Source of the DNA: Physcomitrium patens
Taxonomy: Eukaryota; Streptophyta; Bryopsida; Funariales; Funariaceae
Assembly (NCBI RefSeq): GCF_000002425.4
Contig: NC_037271.1
Location: 7,615,800-7,679,799 of the forward strand
DNA: 64,000 nucleotides
Direction of reading: 5' to 3'
The notes beneath the pieces are model-generated. The model did not search any database. It saw nothing but the letters and a program-made list of their open reading frames with translations, and was not told the DNA's origin. Position numbers and translations under genes: made by a program. Below are positions 1 to 12,378 of the stretch, piece by piece (position 1 is the stretch's first letter; each line of letters starts with the position of its first letter).

Positions 1-465
1 TATAATGTTGAACTAGAATGGCTATTGCCAAAAACAAGAAGACTAAAAAGTCTTCAAACAATTCTAAGAACCAAAAAAGCATTGACAAGAGTGAAGAAGG
101 CTTCACTCTTGCCTACATATATATTCTTAATTAGGAGTTATATAGAAATATCCTATAGGACCTCCAAAATAAGTTGACTTTGTAAGACACGTATCTTAAT
201 TTACAAGGCAAGTTTTCTATATGTTTGCCACATAGTTAGCTTGTTCTGCAAGCTACCAATATATGGTTAACTTGTTGATCAAGTTTCTAACCTACTAATC
301 AACTACAAATATATGTAAAGTCAAATCAGTATCTATAAAGCTTCTAAAAAGCTTCTTTAGAAGGTATTATGAAATTAACCTACTTTTATTTATTTTTATT
401 TACTTTTATCTACTTCTACTTAATGACATAGATATTTACTAAAATACCTATATATATTTGTGACA
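1..465 (-). repeat. LTR of an element A/D-type gypsy family, 3' end cut by window edge
   Basis: Read on the minus strand this is a diverged copy of the LTRs at 27714-27829 + 37094-37553, 52798-53356 and 60089-60669. Shared blocks include the stretch around the paired AGAAGCTT motif, the CTAACTATGTGGC block and the GTGAAGCCTTCTTCACTCTTGTCAA inverted block (in part). Its TGTCA start lies at 465. Its end, the primer site and any body would lie left of the window if it is a 5' LTR. Nothing to the right of 465 looks like gypsy coding sequence, so a solo LTR or a 5' LTR facing left are the options. Confidence 0.75.
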
Positions 466-2856
466 CTAGCATTACTATAGCTTATAATTAAAATATATAG
501 TAATAATAATCTAAGTAGATAATAAAAATTTTCATCTATAAAAGTAACTTGTATATTGGCTTGTTGAATTTTGAGGTCCAACAGCCAAACCAATATATGA
601 GAGACTACAATAAAGTTACAACCAATATCTATAATGCAATGTCTATCAATACAATATTACAACCAATGTCTATAATACAATATCTATCAATGCAATGAAT
701 TTATCTTGCAACTATATAAAATTGCATGACTTAGAGCTTCCATAAGGATGTCATGTAGTTGAAAGAAAAAAATGTAACTAATATTATCACATTATATTAT
801 AGTTCTTTGGCAATGTAGACATATAGACCATAATCAAATGCAGATGTGTCACTTAGTTCAAAAACTTAATTATGATTTGTTCTACTAGCAATCAACAAAA
901 CTTTGAAAGTATATTGAACATGAATGTGCACAACAAGAAATTCATAGCATTGTATTCCATCTCATCACAAATATTGCAAAGTAAGAATTATTCTATAAAA
1001 AAATTCTTCTTGGCTCTTTTAGCTAATTTGCAATCATTCTTCGACTCTTAAATGATAGTAGATATGATTCTTTGAAGTTATTTTGTGATGTCAATGGGTG
1101 CCACTTTAAATTCATATTCCTTTGATTTGAGTTCCAATGATTCTTCAACAATTGCTTCAAAAATTGTGGCTAATGTTGTCTTAGGCTATGATATAGAGTG
1201 AAATGCTTTACTATTATAAAAAAATACAATGCATAATTTTAAATATTTAAGCATAACATTATTATAAGCAAATTGATTTATCATTGCTTTATATATTAAA
1301 TTAGGAAAAAAAAAAAAAAAAAATGAAGTGCTTCATGAATTTGTCTTTGTCATTGATAGTTAGATATACGTGAGTGCTAAAACAAGAGAAGTATAAATTG
1401 AGGTTCTTATTCAATTTGTATCTTGTACTCCTAAGAAAGTTTGATGTAGTATTTTGCTAGTCTATAGGAACAAAAAGCTTCTTATCTAGGTTTTGAATAA
1501 GTATCTAACTACTAAGCATTGTGAAATTGCTTGTAACTCAAATAGATCCTAAGCATTAATACAAAGGTAATTTCAAAATTTTAAGATTTTATATGGTTTT
1601 AGTACAAGATAGATATTTGCAATGGTATTAAAATCTTACAAAAAAACAAAGAAATTGTGCATAAGTGTGTAGCTATTGAATGAGAGCATCAATAGGTGCT
1701 TTATGCCATTTCTCTAATATAGCACAATTGAGACAAAAAGATTGTCATATCCCATTTATATATTGTAATATAAGTAGTTGCCACTTCTAATTGGATGTAA
1801 AAGAAGTCCTAAGAAGTTGGGCATGGTAGAAACTATGATTGAAATGATGCTTATTATAGAAGTTGTAGATAAGGTGGAAGGAGTTCTATTGGTAATAGAA
1901 AGCTTTGACAAAGTGGTATTGTGCTACTTGAATTGTTCCATCTTTTTTGAATTTATGGTGAATAGAGTACATTCTAATATGTCAGCTATAATAGAGTGGA
2001 TATATTGCGAGTCATTTCCTTATTCCATATGTAATTTCTTTTTTATGATATATCCAAATGAAGTAAGAATCAAAGCTTCTTCTAAGCTTATAAATCCATT
2101 AGTGGTTAAAAATTCTTATTATGACAATTTCTTATCCAATGTCCTTAAAATAAGTAGCTTATTGGATTTATTAATCATATATGTGGAATCATATCTACAA
2201 AGATAAATTTTTTTTAAGAATATGATGAATGCACTACTGCAAGGCTATAATTTCCATATCAAGCAATACAAATGACTTGGAGAACAACATGCTACCATAT
2301 TAAGAGAAACTTCTTTTCATGTGCTACCACACTCTAAGGTGAAGATATTGTGATTCTTCACAAATGTTAAGTAGAATGGTGTGTAATCCAAAAGTAGATG
2401 CCTTTGAGTAACATAAATTTTAATGCTTTGACTAAAGTAGATTAATTATTCCTAGAATTATGCATAAGTTATTAAACTAGACTTAAAACTTTTGAGTCTC
2501 TTAATAGCATTTGGATTTGAAAAACGAAGCAGGTCTCTTGCCATAGAGGGAATGAAACTTTTGAATATGTAATAAGTAATAACAAATGGCAAGACTCAAT
2601 AGATGTAGTATAGAACTCTTATTCAGCGGAGTGGCTCTCTACCAAATTATCAAATAATGGGCAACTTAATTGGAACTACAATAGGGATGTCTTTGGAGAT
2701 TCCACCAATACTTAATAGAATGAGGAGGCTCTATATTGGTGGTATGAAGATTCCGCTTTGTGTCTTTGATGGCTGTGGAAGTAACTCTCTTTTAACAAGT
2801 AACATCAAGCAAGATTGACAACAAAGATCTTCTAGGCTAAACAATGTTGTTTGCTT
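466..2856. other. AT-rich intergenic stretch, no supported gene
   Basis: No reading frame here resembles a known family. A 142-codon open frame at 1778-2206 is very AT-rich in composition, has no recognisable domain and no promoter or splice context, so I do not call it a gene. The stretch holds a 41-base tandem duplication (618-699) and a run of 18 A (1306-1323). From about 2200 the base composition becomes less AT-rich. Confidence 0.6.
618..699. repeat. Tandem duplication, two 41-base units
   Basis: Units at 618-658 and 659-699 both begin ACAACCAAT and differ at only a few positions, mostly A/G. It looks like a local slippage or unequal-exchange duplication in noncoding DNA. Confidence 0.8.
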
Positions 2857-3246
2857 CTAATGTCCCCATCCAGTTAGCATCAACCTTGGAAGTGGACCAT
2901 GACAATAAAAATCCTCCAAATTGGTGAGTTGAAGCAATGTCTCAGTGTGTAGCTTTGCCACTCCCTTCTCCATTGTCTTTAAGCTCTCAAGTAGAGTTGC
3001 AAAGCTATTCTAGTCAGCACCTTCCAACTGCTGAGTTTCTCAAGCCAACTGTTCTTCATCTGCTCTTGTACAACTTGAAGTCTCCCAGACTACTTGGCTG
3101 ATTCTATCAACCTTGTTTGTCCATCTAAATTCTCTAATTTCCACATTCTCTTGGAATGGTGCAGATGTCCTTCACTAGTACCCAACATCTCCACCAAAGA
3201 CTTGGCGGAACGCTAATTCTATCTGGGCTTCAACAGAGATGCTCGT
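2857..3246 (-). pseudogene. Coding-like relic of unknown family
   Basis: One minus-strand frame from 3246 down to the stop at 2857-2859 reads as about 130 codons of protein-like, partly helical composition, for example LLESLKTMEKGVAKLHTE near its 3' end. It is interrupted by a tandem TAG-TGA, a TGA and a TAG. The last two are one C-to-T change away from CGA and CAG. I do not recognise the family and see no matching promoter or splice sites. It could be a decayed exon, a gag-like fragment from an old element, or a chance open stretch. Confidence 0.3.
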
Positions 3247-6200
3247 TGCAACTCACATTCATACAAATAGACGGCTAGGACCATGCATGAGGCAGTCTTG
3301 AAGTCTAGTCAAGGACGCTTGATCTTGCTTATGCGGGACCTTGAAGGCACGCAGAGTTACCACCTAAATACATTTCTTTTCAGATTATTGTTCATCATTC
3401 ATAATGGAACAATGCAAGAGTCTGTTGAACAGTCCATCTAAATAGGATCTACCGAAGGCTGATAGGTGGAGACAGGATTATGGCCAAGCTTATTCTCATA
3501 CCTGCAAGGTTTGGCCTCCACTTTTCCGAAGGATCTTCGATTAGTTGGCATTCTGCATTCGATGTCAGAAATCAGTGCCAGTGACCATGGAGAACATGAG
3601 GGATGGGCAGTGCCATTGACCGGAAGCAAGAGCCTGACATTGGACGAGGTGCAGCTGGTGGTCCTACTTTGTGTCGAACAGTTTGTGCAGTTTAGGGTTT
3701 CAGATGAATTGCGTTTCAGTTTCACTGATGTGTTGATGGGGTTATGGCCGATGTGCAGACAAGGACAGTGTCCATCGATAACATGAAGGAATGATGGGCT
3801 TATTGGGTTGTTCACAGTCTACCATGGAGAGAATGATGGAAGACAGTAGTCTGTGAACTGTTCTATGAGTTGTGATGCAGTCTCATACAAGGATTGGTTT
3901 TGCTGTTGGATGCTTCTTGGTGATGCTGGACTCCCTTGCTTACGTTCTCAATTGATTTATTTTTGGCTGGTTGTGTGGTTTTCAGTCATGCAGTGAAGTA
4001 TGCATACCAACTTCATAGTTGTTATCATCGTTGAGTAATCGACAAACTGGTTTGTTTATTACAGGCGCAGTTTTTGAGAATTTTCCTGGGATGACATAGG
4101 AAACAAGTAAGAACATAATATATAAAAACGAAGAGAATTAAATGAATACATTAAGCCAATGTCCTTGGCTACAAAGGCATAATATTTTGTCCTACTTCTA
4201 AAATACTAAAAGCTAGCAATGTGTCGTTGTTAACGTAGTTGAGAGGTACATGTTGCCAGTCATACAGCAAGGGCTCTTGCGAACCTCAGAACGATGTTCC
4301 ATGTAACATATCAATGCTATCGAGCTATAGTTGATAGCAGGAAAGGCCCATGAAGAAATGATGCTTCTCGACAGGTTTTTGGAACCTGCGGAAAGTTATG
4401 AAACATCCAACGATTAGGTAGCTTGTATCCTATCGAAGGTTGATAGGCAGACGTAGAAAAGAGATGGAATTCTAAAGTAGCTGTATGAGGTGCTGCTGCA
4501 GACGAGTTTCAGGCCAAGCTGACACTTCATTTCAGGATGCCGACTGAGCACATGAGTACACTTTGAAGTCGTTGCCTAAACAGGTAATTGGGAGAAAGCT
4601 GAAACATGATAAGACAAGCGTACCTGCACCTAAACCTATCATTTCCCTGTTGTGGGTAAGTGGTTTGATCATCGATTGATAAACAGATGCATCGGCACTT
4701 GAAATTCTGCACCAGTTGCACGTTCGAGTGACCTAACTCCGATCTGTGCCAGAAATGTACATCGCAGGTGGCGATCCTCTGAGGTGGACCATTAGCTTAT
4801 CAGTAGGGGATACATCTGCATTGATAACCCTGCAAGCCATCTTCGAGCTGATCACATCGTTCCTTGATTTACTCGTAGGAACCTCAGTATAATTCAGTTC
4901 AGTTTGGGAGGATAAGGGTCCGAGCTCCCAAATCTGATGCTCACCAGATTATAATTTGAACGAGCCGTCTGCAGTAGCAAACTTAGACTAGTCAAGACTT
5001 TTCCATGTAACCCACTACTGTCTGGTATGCATAATCGGAATTCGTTGACTACTGATAAGTCAAACACTCACATCGAGGATTAAAATCTAAATATTCTTCT
5101 CCGGATTCCTTCTGTGTTCGAGTTCATGTGTTGCATTTATGGCCAAACCCCTTTTCTTTTAATTCAACATGCAAAAAATTTACTTGCTCGTGCTATTTCT
5201 CTGGAAACTTACATGTGTCCCGCAAAACCAAGAAAAGTAGTTTGGTACGTTCTGGTAGCTTGTCATCTTATTTGAACTCATCGTGCTGGATCCAGAATTT
5301 CTTATTGAGCCACATCTGTGAAGCAGCTAGGATTGTTGCAAGTACAGGGAGAACCAAAATAAATTTGTTTATAAGTTAAAGTCTAACGATATTTGCTTTC
5401 GGTAAATTTGCGTAGACATCTTGGCTTCCTAGACGATTTTCGGGACACTGTGCTTCGCATCCACCATGGAAACAAAGCATCTTTTCAACAGAGAACGTGT
5501 TGAGGAAGCTCATACGGATAATTTGATCAATCTCTGAAGGGTTACAGGTGGTGGAAAAGAAGGAGCTCTGGAACTTCTTTTCTAGCTGGGAGCAGAGACA
5601 AGGCTCTAGAGTCTTTTTTGCTGGACCAATTTTATAATCATACAATCCTGCTCCCAACCGGTCGTACATACTCCGACCTTGTGCACCTCCCTTTTGCAGA
5701 TTTGATAAACTCCATTTCCTTGAGACCTACACTTCTTTTTCATATATGTTTGCAAACTGTGGAGAAATACATTCAACGAAAATTAAGCTTTGAAGTAGTC
5801 AACCTATTCGATATAATCATACAGCAGATTTGCCTCCATTTTGGTATCACTGTCTTTCAGCGTGAAAAAATTAAAAATCACACATGCTGACACATAATAT
5901 GCTCACTGCCATGGGTACCCCATTCTTACTTGATGAAAATGCCGGGTGTTTCAAACGTAATGAACAAAATTACAAACTACATCATGTGCTGGGTTTGCAG
6001 ACTATAGTCTTGATCGACTGCCGCGTAAACCTTCCAAAGTTGAAGCTTGCAATACGCTGTGGTTTCCTTCGTACATCTACTCGAGGAAGAGTCATCATGA
6101 CGGAAAGCTGAAATAATTAGGTGAGCGAGCGATTGGTAAGTGTCGTGCGAGAGTTCTTTGTAAAAGTAGTCAGCATCCTCCTGCAACACTCTTTAGGTCC

Positions 6201-7850
6201 TCCAATTGTCACCCAACGTGTAAGTTGTCCTTCATCGTTTCATGGAGATATCTTGGCTATGGCTCATTGCAATAAAAATGCGAGTAAATATGCATGATGA
6301 AGTTGGAGCTGCTTCATTAGCAGACAACGAACATAGCATACTAAGATTCGTTGAATCTCATTCTCTGATGTTCACGAGGTGATCCATATCCTCCCAACCT
6401 CAATCCCTTTCTGATTGAATCTTAAATTATTTTTGTATTCAATTGCAGATTGTTGGATGCAGGGGCACATCCATCATTGAAGTTTGATATCCAACTACAG
6501 GACAAGGATTAGAAATTATTTTCAACATCTTCAGATATGAAGTGGCCATGGTTAAATTCGTGGCTACGAAGAACCACAAACAACACGCACACAGTCGAAA
6601 GCCACCAGAGAACAAGTTCTCTTGAAAGTCTTCTAAGGTTGAATGAAAATTGCTATCTTAGCCTTCAAATTACTAATTGGAATCCATGACATGGCATGAG
6701 AATCCCAAGTAGAGCTCCGATGTTTGACTGCAGAGCCGATGACGATCTCTAAGTCAGTGGGAGATAAGAAGGCCACCAATCGAGCTACGGGACAACCGGC
6801 AGTGGTCCTTTAGTTGATGTGACACTATCGACCATAGTATCTACGTGTAATCATTTGAACACTCCAGAAAGGCGATCTCCAAACTCATCCCCGCAGTGCA
6901 GGCGGAATTGCCTGAGGGGGAGGAGGTATCTGGGGAATGTTCGACAAAGTAGTGCAAGCCTTGCGTGAGCTACTTATTCCTCCAACATATGATTTCAGCG
7001 ACAAGTGAGTTCTGCAATCAGCACTTCATACCCTTCATCATCTCCCTCGATCGCCCAACTGGTCCAACAGATCCCCGATTTGGCGTTCAAAAGCACTACC
7101 CCTGTACCTGAGGCGCGACTGACATCCACAACATGGACCGTCATCCTCTAAATTAAGAACGCAGATTGAACAGCATGTGCCACGCTTTTCCAGCAACCTA
7201 GACAGACATGTCTACCGCATCCGAACACCAGATCCAGCTCATGGGTCACGAGCCAACCCCATCCACAGTCTGCAGCACAGAAACAAATCCTCGAGCTAAA
7301 CGAACGCGAGCATTTTCGCAAAAAGTCTCTCAATAGTCTCAGATGCAACCAGCAACCCTCCCGGATGCATCTAGTTCAGTCTTTCTCACTGCTTCAAAGC
7401 TGGACCCAATTCTCCACGCACCAGTTCTGTTTCACCAATCAGTTGCAACCTCTCACGATCACGCGTCACGCTCAATCAGAGCGAGACAACGCAAACGAAG
7501 GTGGAACTGAAGCCCCCGAAAGTCCCAGATCCGGTTCTTAAAAACACAACATAAGGTGGCGTGGCTCGAATGGGTGAGTGTAGCCGGGATTTTCAGGCAA
7601 TCTGTAGTCATAGCGTGAACTAGGCTCTGGTCTCCTGGGGGATGGCCACCATGATGGAGACTTTCGGTGAGCACCCAGCACAGGGAAGCCACCCTGCGGT
7701 GACAGTCCCTGTGGGATGCAACAGCCGGCAGGCAGGCAGGCGCTAGTCCCAGGATAAGAAAAGCAGCGTGGTCGCGATGGCTCCGCGCGTGCCTTGGGCT
7801 GGGAGAAGTGTCTTCGTTGTCGCTAGAGAGGGGAGGGAGGGGGTGCATTT
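3247..7850. other. Intergenic, moderate GC, no supported gene
   Basis: Several short open frames occur on both strands (for example 3466-3786 +, 5376-5669 -, 7459-7848 -), but they overlap each other in conflicting frames and none shows a domain, signal peptide or convincing splice pattern. Two places share a phrase: CGAAGGCTGATAGGTGGAGA at about 3451 and a related CGAAGGTTGATAGGCAGACG at about 4435, each followed by a GGCCAAGCT block. That suggests an old local duplication or a dispersed repeat. Confidence 0.5.
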
Positions 7851-8095
7851 TCTCTTATCATTTTTGTCAGTGTTCAATGTATATTCAATTTGATTTTGTG
7901 GATTCTAAAGCAACAACTTCATACTTAAATTTTTACCATGTGATAAATTAATAAATGAAAAGTAAAATAAATAAATGTTCTCAACAATTGTGAAGTTGTT
8001 TTTTATCCTCCCAAAAAAATAGTTATTTGTTATACGTAAACACTCTTCTATTAAAAAGTTTCTTAAGTACATGTGCAACTCAAAAGACTGTTTGG

Positions 8096-8121
8096 ATATA
8101 TATATATATATATATATATAA
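8096..8121. repeat. (TA)n microsatellite
   Basis: Uninterrupted alternating A and T. Confidence 0.95.
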
Positions 8122-8580
8122 TAACATAAAAGATTTCTTTTAAATTCCTTACAGTCTTGGAGACATAATTGATTTCAATCTTGAGGTATTTTTTGATCTA
8201 TATAGAACAAACAACATATATTTTAAATTTTAAATATTGGAATTACTACTTGATGATTAAAACTTCATACACTTTTATAAATGAATTTATATTCTATTAA
8301 ATTAAAAATATGATAGTAATAGCTTCAACACTAGCTATAGTATTGTGTATCACTCATAATAATAATAGTAAAACTTGTTATACTTTGAACTACTTTTTTA
8401 TATAAAATTTTCTTTCATCTTAAAATTAAAAAATTGTAACATGAATCTAATATTAATTTTTTTGGCTAGAAATTAATTTTGATGTTTTCACATAGTTTAT
8501 TACCATTCTACCTTTATTGCTTATACTTCCAATATGTTGGATTTAATGCCAATACTTGTTATATATTTGAATAAGTGTAC

Positions 8581-8583
8581 ATA

Positions 8584-8616
<33 letters not shown>
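8581..8616. repeat. (TA)n microsatellite
   Basis: Alternating AT, broken once by a G near its start. Confidence 0.95.
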
Positions 8617-8620
<4 letters not shown>

Positions 8621-9251
8621 TGTAAGTTTAATATTATATATTATTACTATAATAAATATTAATATTATTAATATATTATAATAATGATTTAACTTAAATA
8701 AAATTTTAATATATGTCTTTTATCAGTTATAATTCTGGGTGACTGATTTACATGAAAAGGTATGCTTAAGGACATTTAAAATTCATTGTTGTCTACATAT
8801 TTTATCAGTATGTTAATACATAATAAAAAGAAAATGGTCAATCATTTTGATAATAACATATTTGAGTTGTTCTGACCATTTTATGATATTTATGATATTT
8901 ATAATATATGTTTTTTTTTATCAATGATATTAATTATACAGATAACCCAAAACGTTTCTCTTGTGACCTTGTCTACAATTAAAACTTAAAGATTTCACTT
9001 GTGATGTTGTCTTTAGTTTTGGAGTCGAACTTGATTTTTTTGGAATAATCAATTTTCTAACCATTTATTTTTTTAAGAGAATGAGATAGACAAAATAGCA
9101 TGCACACATGTAAAAAGTACATCTTATATTAAATGTTGAGAAATTTACTTATTTAAATATATACATCACAAAAAAGCTATTCTTCTAAGCTTATCCAAAT
9201 CGTAAGAAAGAGAATGAAATAAAACATAATAAGTAAATAAATATTAAAAAA

Positions 9252-9497
9252 GGACTTGCATGTGTTCTAGTCGTTAAGACCAACTACGGTCAAAGGATTC
9301 AAAACAACGGTTTTAGGCTCCCAATTCTGGAATTTACCCTGCCACTTTGACGGGATTAAAGTTGAGCCTGCACTTTTTACCGCTGTACTAATGTTGGTTT
9401 ATCCATCCATGATAACTTTGTTAGTTTTGCCCAACTCTCTCTCTTCCTAATGCCCATGGGCAGCGGGTGGGCGACGAGCTATGCATTACCAAAAAAA
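9252..9497 (+). mobile_element. Possible tRNA-derived SINE or short retroposon
   Basis: This less AT-rich island sits in AT-rich DNA. Near its 5' end TTCTAGTCGTTAAGAC resembles a tRNA-type A box, and GGATTCAAAAC about 30 bases later resembles a weak B box. The segment ends in a short A run (CCAAAAAAA). That order (A box, B box, unrelated body, A tail) is what a SINE would show. The box matches are imperfect, I cannot find clear flanking target duplications, and no second copy is visible in the window, so it remains a candidate. Confidence 0.3.
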
Positions 9498-9949
9498 TCG
9501 GTTAAAATAATAATCAATTTTACCACAAGTATACCAGTCAGTACAATGTTTTAAACGTTGGAGTTCTAATAGTATCGTGATGGCCCCTGGATCGATTCTG
9601 GCCATCCACATTATACACGAGCAATTGTACCGAGTTTCATGTTTTGCTATGTATATTGGCCTTGGCCCTCCTTCTCAACTATCCCCACTTTGCCTCAGCC
9701 TCTCTCCAAGACCCTTTGGCCTATACTCTGCTCCCCATAGCCCTAACCTTAAGCCACGAATTTTGCAAGCTAGTGGACGAACGTGGGCAGACATATAAAA
9801 AATGACTCTAAATTACTCAACATCCATTTGTGGATGAATAAATGTTTTGTTTACCATGGTACGAGCTCTTAACCTATTCCATCCTGGCCTTCACCTTCCT
9901 GAGTAAAAACATTTAACTGCCGAGGAGGGTGAATGAGGAGTCTTACCAA
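9498..9949. other. Intergenic, no supported gene
   Basis: A 73-codon open frame at 9577-9798 has no recognisable domain. The stretch leads into the GC-rich promoter-like zone of the PP2C gene. Confidence 0.5.
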
Positions 9950-10250
9950 GTGGGGGGGGAATAGGAGCCTCGGCACCATGGCCGTGTCAGCGCGGGCCCA
10001 AAGGCTAAAGCGCTCGCTCATGTCGGAAGGGCTAGCTTTTTCAAACCCGCCATGACGTCGCTGCTGCGTCCCGTGGCTCCATTGCTATCGCTTCGCATCC
10101 TCCTCTCCTTCCCTCCCTCTCACCCCGGCGCTCTCTCTTCATCGCCTCTCCTCTTCCTGGCGCTCGCGCCGCTCCTCCTACCCTGCCACTAAAAAAATAC
10201 CTTCTCCTCTAGGTCTGTGTCGCCCCACTGCATCTGGTATGTGAGCTTCG
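9950..10250 (+). promoter_or_regulatory. Promoter and transcription-start zone of the PP2C gene
   Basis: There is an abrupt rise in GC with CpG dinucleotides, an ACGT-core element (TGACGTCG at 10053-10060) and a long CT-rich tract (about 10080-10190) of the Y-patch kind found around plant transcription starts. No canonical TATA box stands out. The PP2C coding region starts 2.1 kb downstream on the same strand, so this is the most likely promoter, with a long spliced leader between. The assignment is inferred from composition and position only. Confidence 0.45.
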
Positions 10251-10579
10251 TGTCGCAGTGCCTGGACTGACTGTCGGATTTTCAGCACTGGGTGGAGTTG
10301 GATTGTTTGTCAGCGGGGGTTTTATAAAAGGATTCGTGCGGCTAAGTGCGAGTGTGTTTAGAGGCGTTTCCTGAGTTTAACGTCGGCATGGGGATTCTTA
10401 ATAGTTTGCTCTGCGGAGCTTAGGAGTTTTGTGTCTAGGGTTCTTGCACGAGCAGGCCGAATTTCATCGGAACTAAAGCTGGGAGGCATGGTGGTTGTGT
10501 TGTGAAGGTTTTGCGCGACGAGGATAGGGTGGGTGAAGAGCAAGTTTTGGGAGCTGTAGTCGGCGGCACAGAGACAGCG

Positions 10580-11738
10580 GTAAGAGTCATCTGCGGGGTA
10601 GGTTCATTGCTTGATATATTTGGAGTGCAGACGGAGATGATGTGTGTATGCACCCATTAGGATGCCCAGTTGTGCTTTGACCTTCATGTGGGTGCATGAG
10701 CTTCTAGTGCGCTACAGGTTTTCTACAATCCCTGTTGAACGTGCCTGGAATGAATCTTCTTATCATTTGTGATCATCTTTGTCAGTTGTGACCAAATCTT
10801 TACCAATCACATGATCAAAACAAATAAGGGATTGAAACTCCCAAGAATCACTAGCCTAGCCTTGTCTTATGGGTGTTAAGCTGAATCAGCATTGCCCTCG
10901 GGCTATCACATTATGACTCTATGCCCTCAATTAAGAGGATTAGAGACCCTATTAGATCATTGCTATTCAATTACGCTTAGGTATGCCAGATGCGGAAATC
11001 CTGGCCTAGCTATGAAGTGTGCATCACGAAAACCCAGGTGAACGAGGTAGTTAGAGGTATTATTTGGCACCTGCAACTTTTCGCAGCCGGAGCTGTGAGA
11101 ATATTTCAAGAAGTTTCTCCAAACTCTCGAGCTCTACTACATTCTGGCAAAGGCGCATATCTATCACAATGAAAACGATGAACTTCGGACAGTGATTGAT
11201 GTTAGGGATGTGCCGATGTTCCATAGTTCTCCTGGTTAACCTTAAACGAGCATAGAAGTCACGCTTCTGTGCACGGTGTGTTGTAAGTTCACAGCAGTCA
11301 GAGGCAAAACGGCCAGTTTACGGAGTCTACGGAGAAATTTAACGATTACTTAAATTAGAATCGAATTTGTTTCGGAAAATGCTGCTGTAACTGGAATTGG
11401 GGTTACTAACAGAGGGCATCTTAAGTCTCCAAGTGTTGAATCCTTGTGACTAAAGCAACGCACTGCACCATGTGAAACACACCGTTTCAGTAGGAGTTAC
11501 CATTGGTTATTTATTTATTTATTTATATTTTTAATTTTGATTTTTTTGAGTAGCTGAGGGGGTACGATGGTGCTTGTATCGGGATATCGCGTTTAGGAGC
11601 AGGATTAAGAGTGAGGAAAATTAGAGTAGCTGAACGTCGATTGTCAAGCAGTCCTGCAACGGCTCGATGCCAAATACATCGAAGTTTTTTCACGTGAAAT
11701 ATTCGGGTTATAAATCATTGAATCATATGGTTTTGCAG
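10580..11738 (+). other. Candidate intron in the PP2C 5' leader
   Basis: A good donor (GCG|GTAAGA at 10580) and a good acceptor (GGTTTTGCAG, AG at 11737-11738) flank AT-richer sequence. An alternative acceptor is at about 12058 (GTTGCAG) and another donor is at about 10239 (CTG|GTATGTGAG). Long leader introns are common in moss genes. Which sites are used cannot be told from sequence alone. Confidence 0.35.
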
Positions 11739-12223
11739 ATTTTCTGCTACTATTTATTTTTGAAGCTCCAGTGTGACAAATTTCGCAATGCGTGTCATGG
11801 ATCATTTCTTTCTGAGCTTGTCTCGCTACCTTGAGATGGTTTTGTCATTTTTCTGCACGATCGCTGAAGTTTTATGGCAGCTCAATGGAAGCTTTCGAAG
11901 TTTGGTTCCATGCCTCCAAGTATGGTACCATAGCGCAGATCGCCACCTGTGTGGTCCTGTTAGTTTGCTTCACAGATTTCTTAGTCAAACCTTGCTTATT
12001 CTGGAAGGATTGCTTGTAGGTATTGAAACTGAATGTCCCCTGCTCCTGGAGTTGCAGATTTTACGTTGAGATTGGACCTCAATCGACTGCCAGTTACTTC
12101 TTGAAAACCTAAAGAAATTATATCGCGGAGTTCCTGAATTAAAGAAATTGTCGGGATATACATCTATGCGCCATGTGGCCGTGCGAAGAAATTTATGAGT
12201 AGAACTGTTGTAAGAAGTGATTG

Positions 12224-12375
12224 ATGGGAGAGACAATGGGCGTTTTCAGCGATGGAGGCTAGTGGCGAGCCTTTTGACTCAGGGGGTAAAAGAGCTTTGG
12301 CGAAGAAGTAAGCTGAGAAGCTCGTAGAGTATGAATATAATGAACTTCTAAGTTCCTGCTATGGGGAAGAGGTGA
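12224..12375 (+). promoter_or_regulatory. Cluster of upstream ORFs before the PP2C start
   Basis: Several short ATG-initiated frames lie just 5' of the main start: 12224-12262, 12252-12311 (19 codons plus stop), 12331-12351 and 12361-12375. The last stop is 3 bases before the main ATG at 12379. If this sequence is kept in the mature leader, such a run would be expected to lower translation of the phosphatase or make it conditional. Presence is seen in the sequence; function is inferred. Confidence 0.5.
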
Positions 12376-12378
12376 GAG

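Larger units (their letters stand above)
7851..9250. other. AT-rich intergenic stretch with TA microsatellites
   Basis: The stretch starts abruptly after a GC-rich segment and contains no open frame of note. It includes two TA runs and several A/T-rich tracts. I see no transposon coding sequence. Confidence 0.6.

Noticed and set aside
1778-2206. 142-codon plus-strand frame
   Set aside because: AT-driven composition and no family resemblance on either strand.
3466-3786. Overlapping 106- and 125-codon frames on opposite strands
   Set aside because: Neither shows a motif, and mirrored open frames of similar length suggest composition rather than coding.
5376-5669. 97-codon minus-strand frame with several cysteines
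   Set aside because: Cysteine spacing fits no known peptide or zinc-finger family, there is no signal peptide, and plus-strand frames overlap it equally well.
7459-7848. 129-codon minus-strand frame, His/Pro/Ser-rich
   Set aside because: It is a GC-rich stretch where stops are rare; no domain, no splice or promoter context, and repetitive composition.
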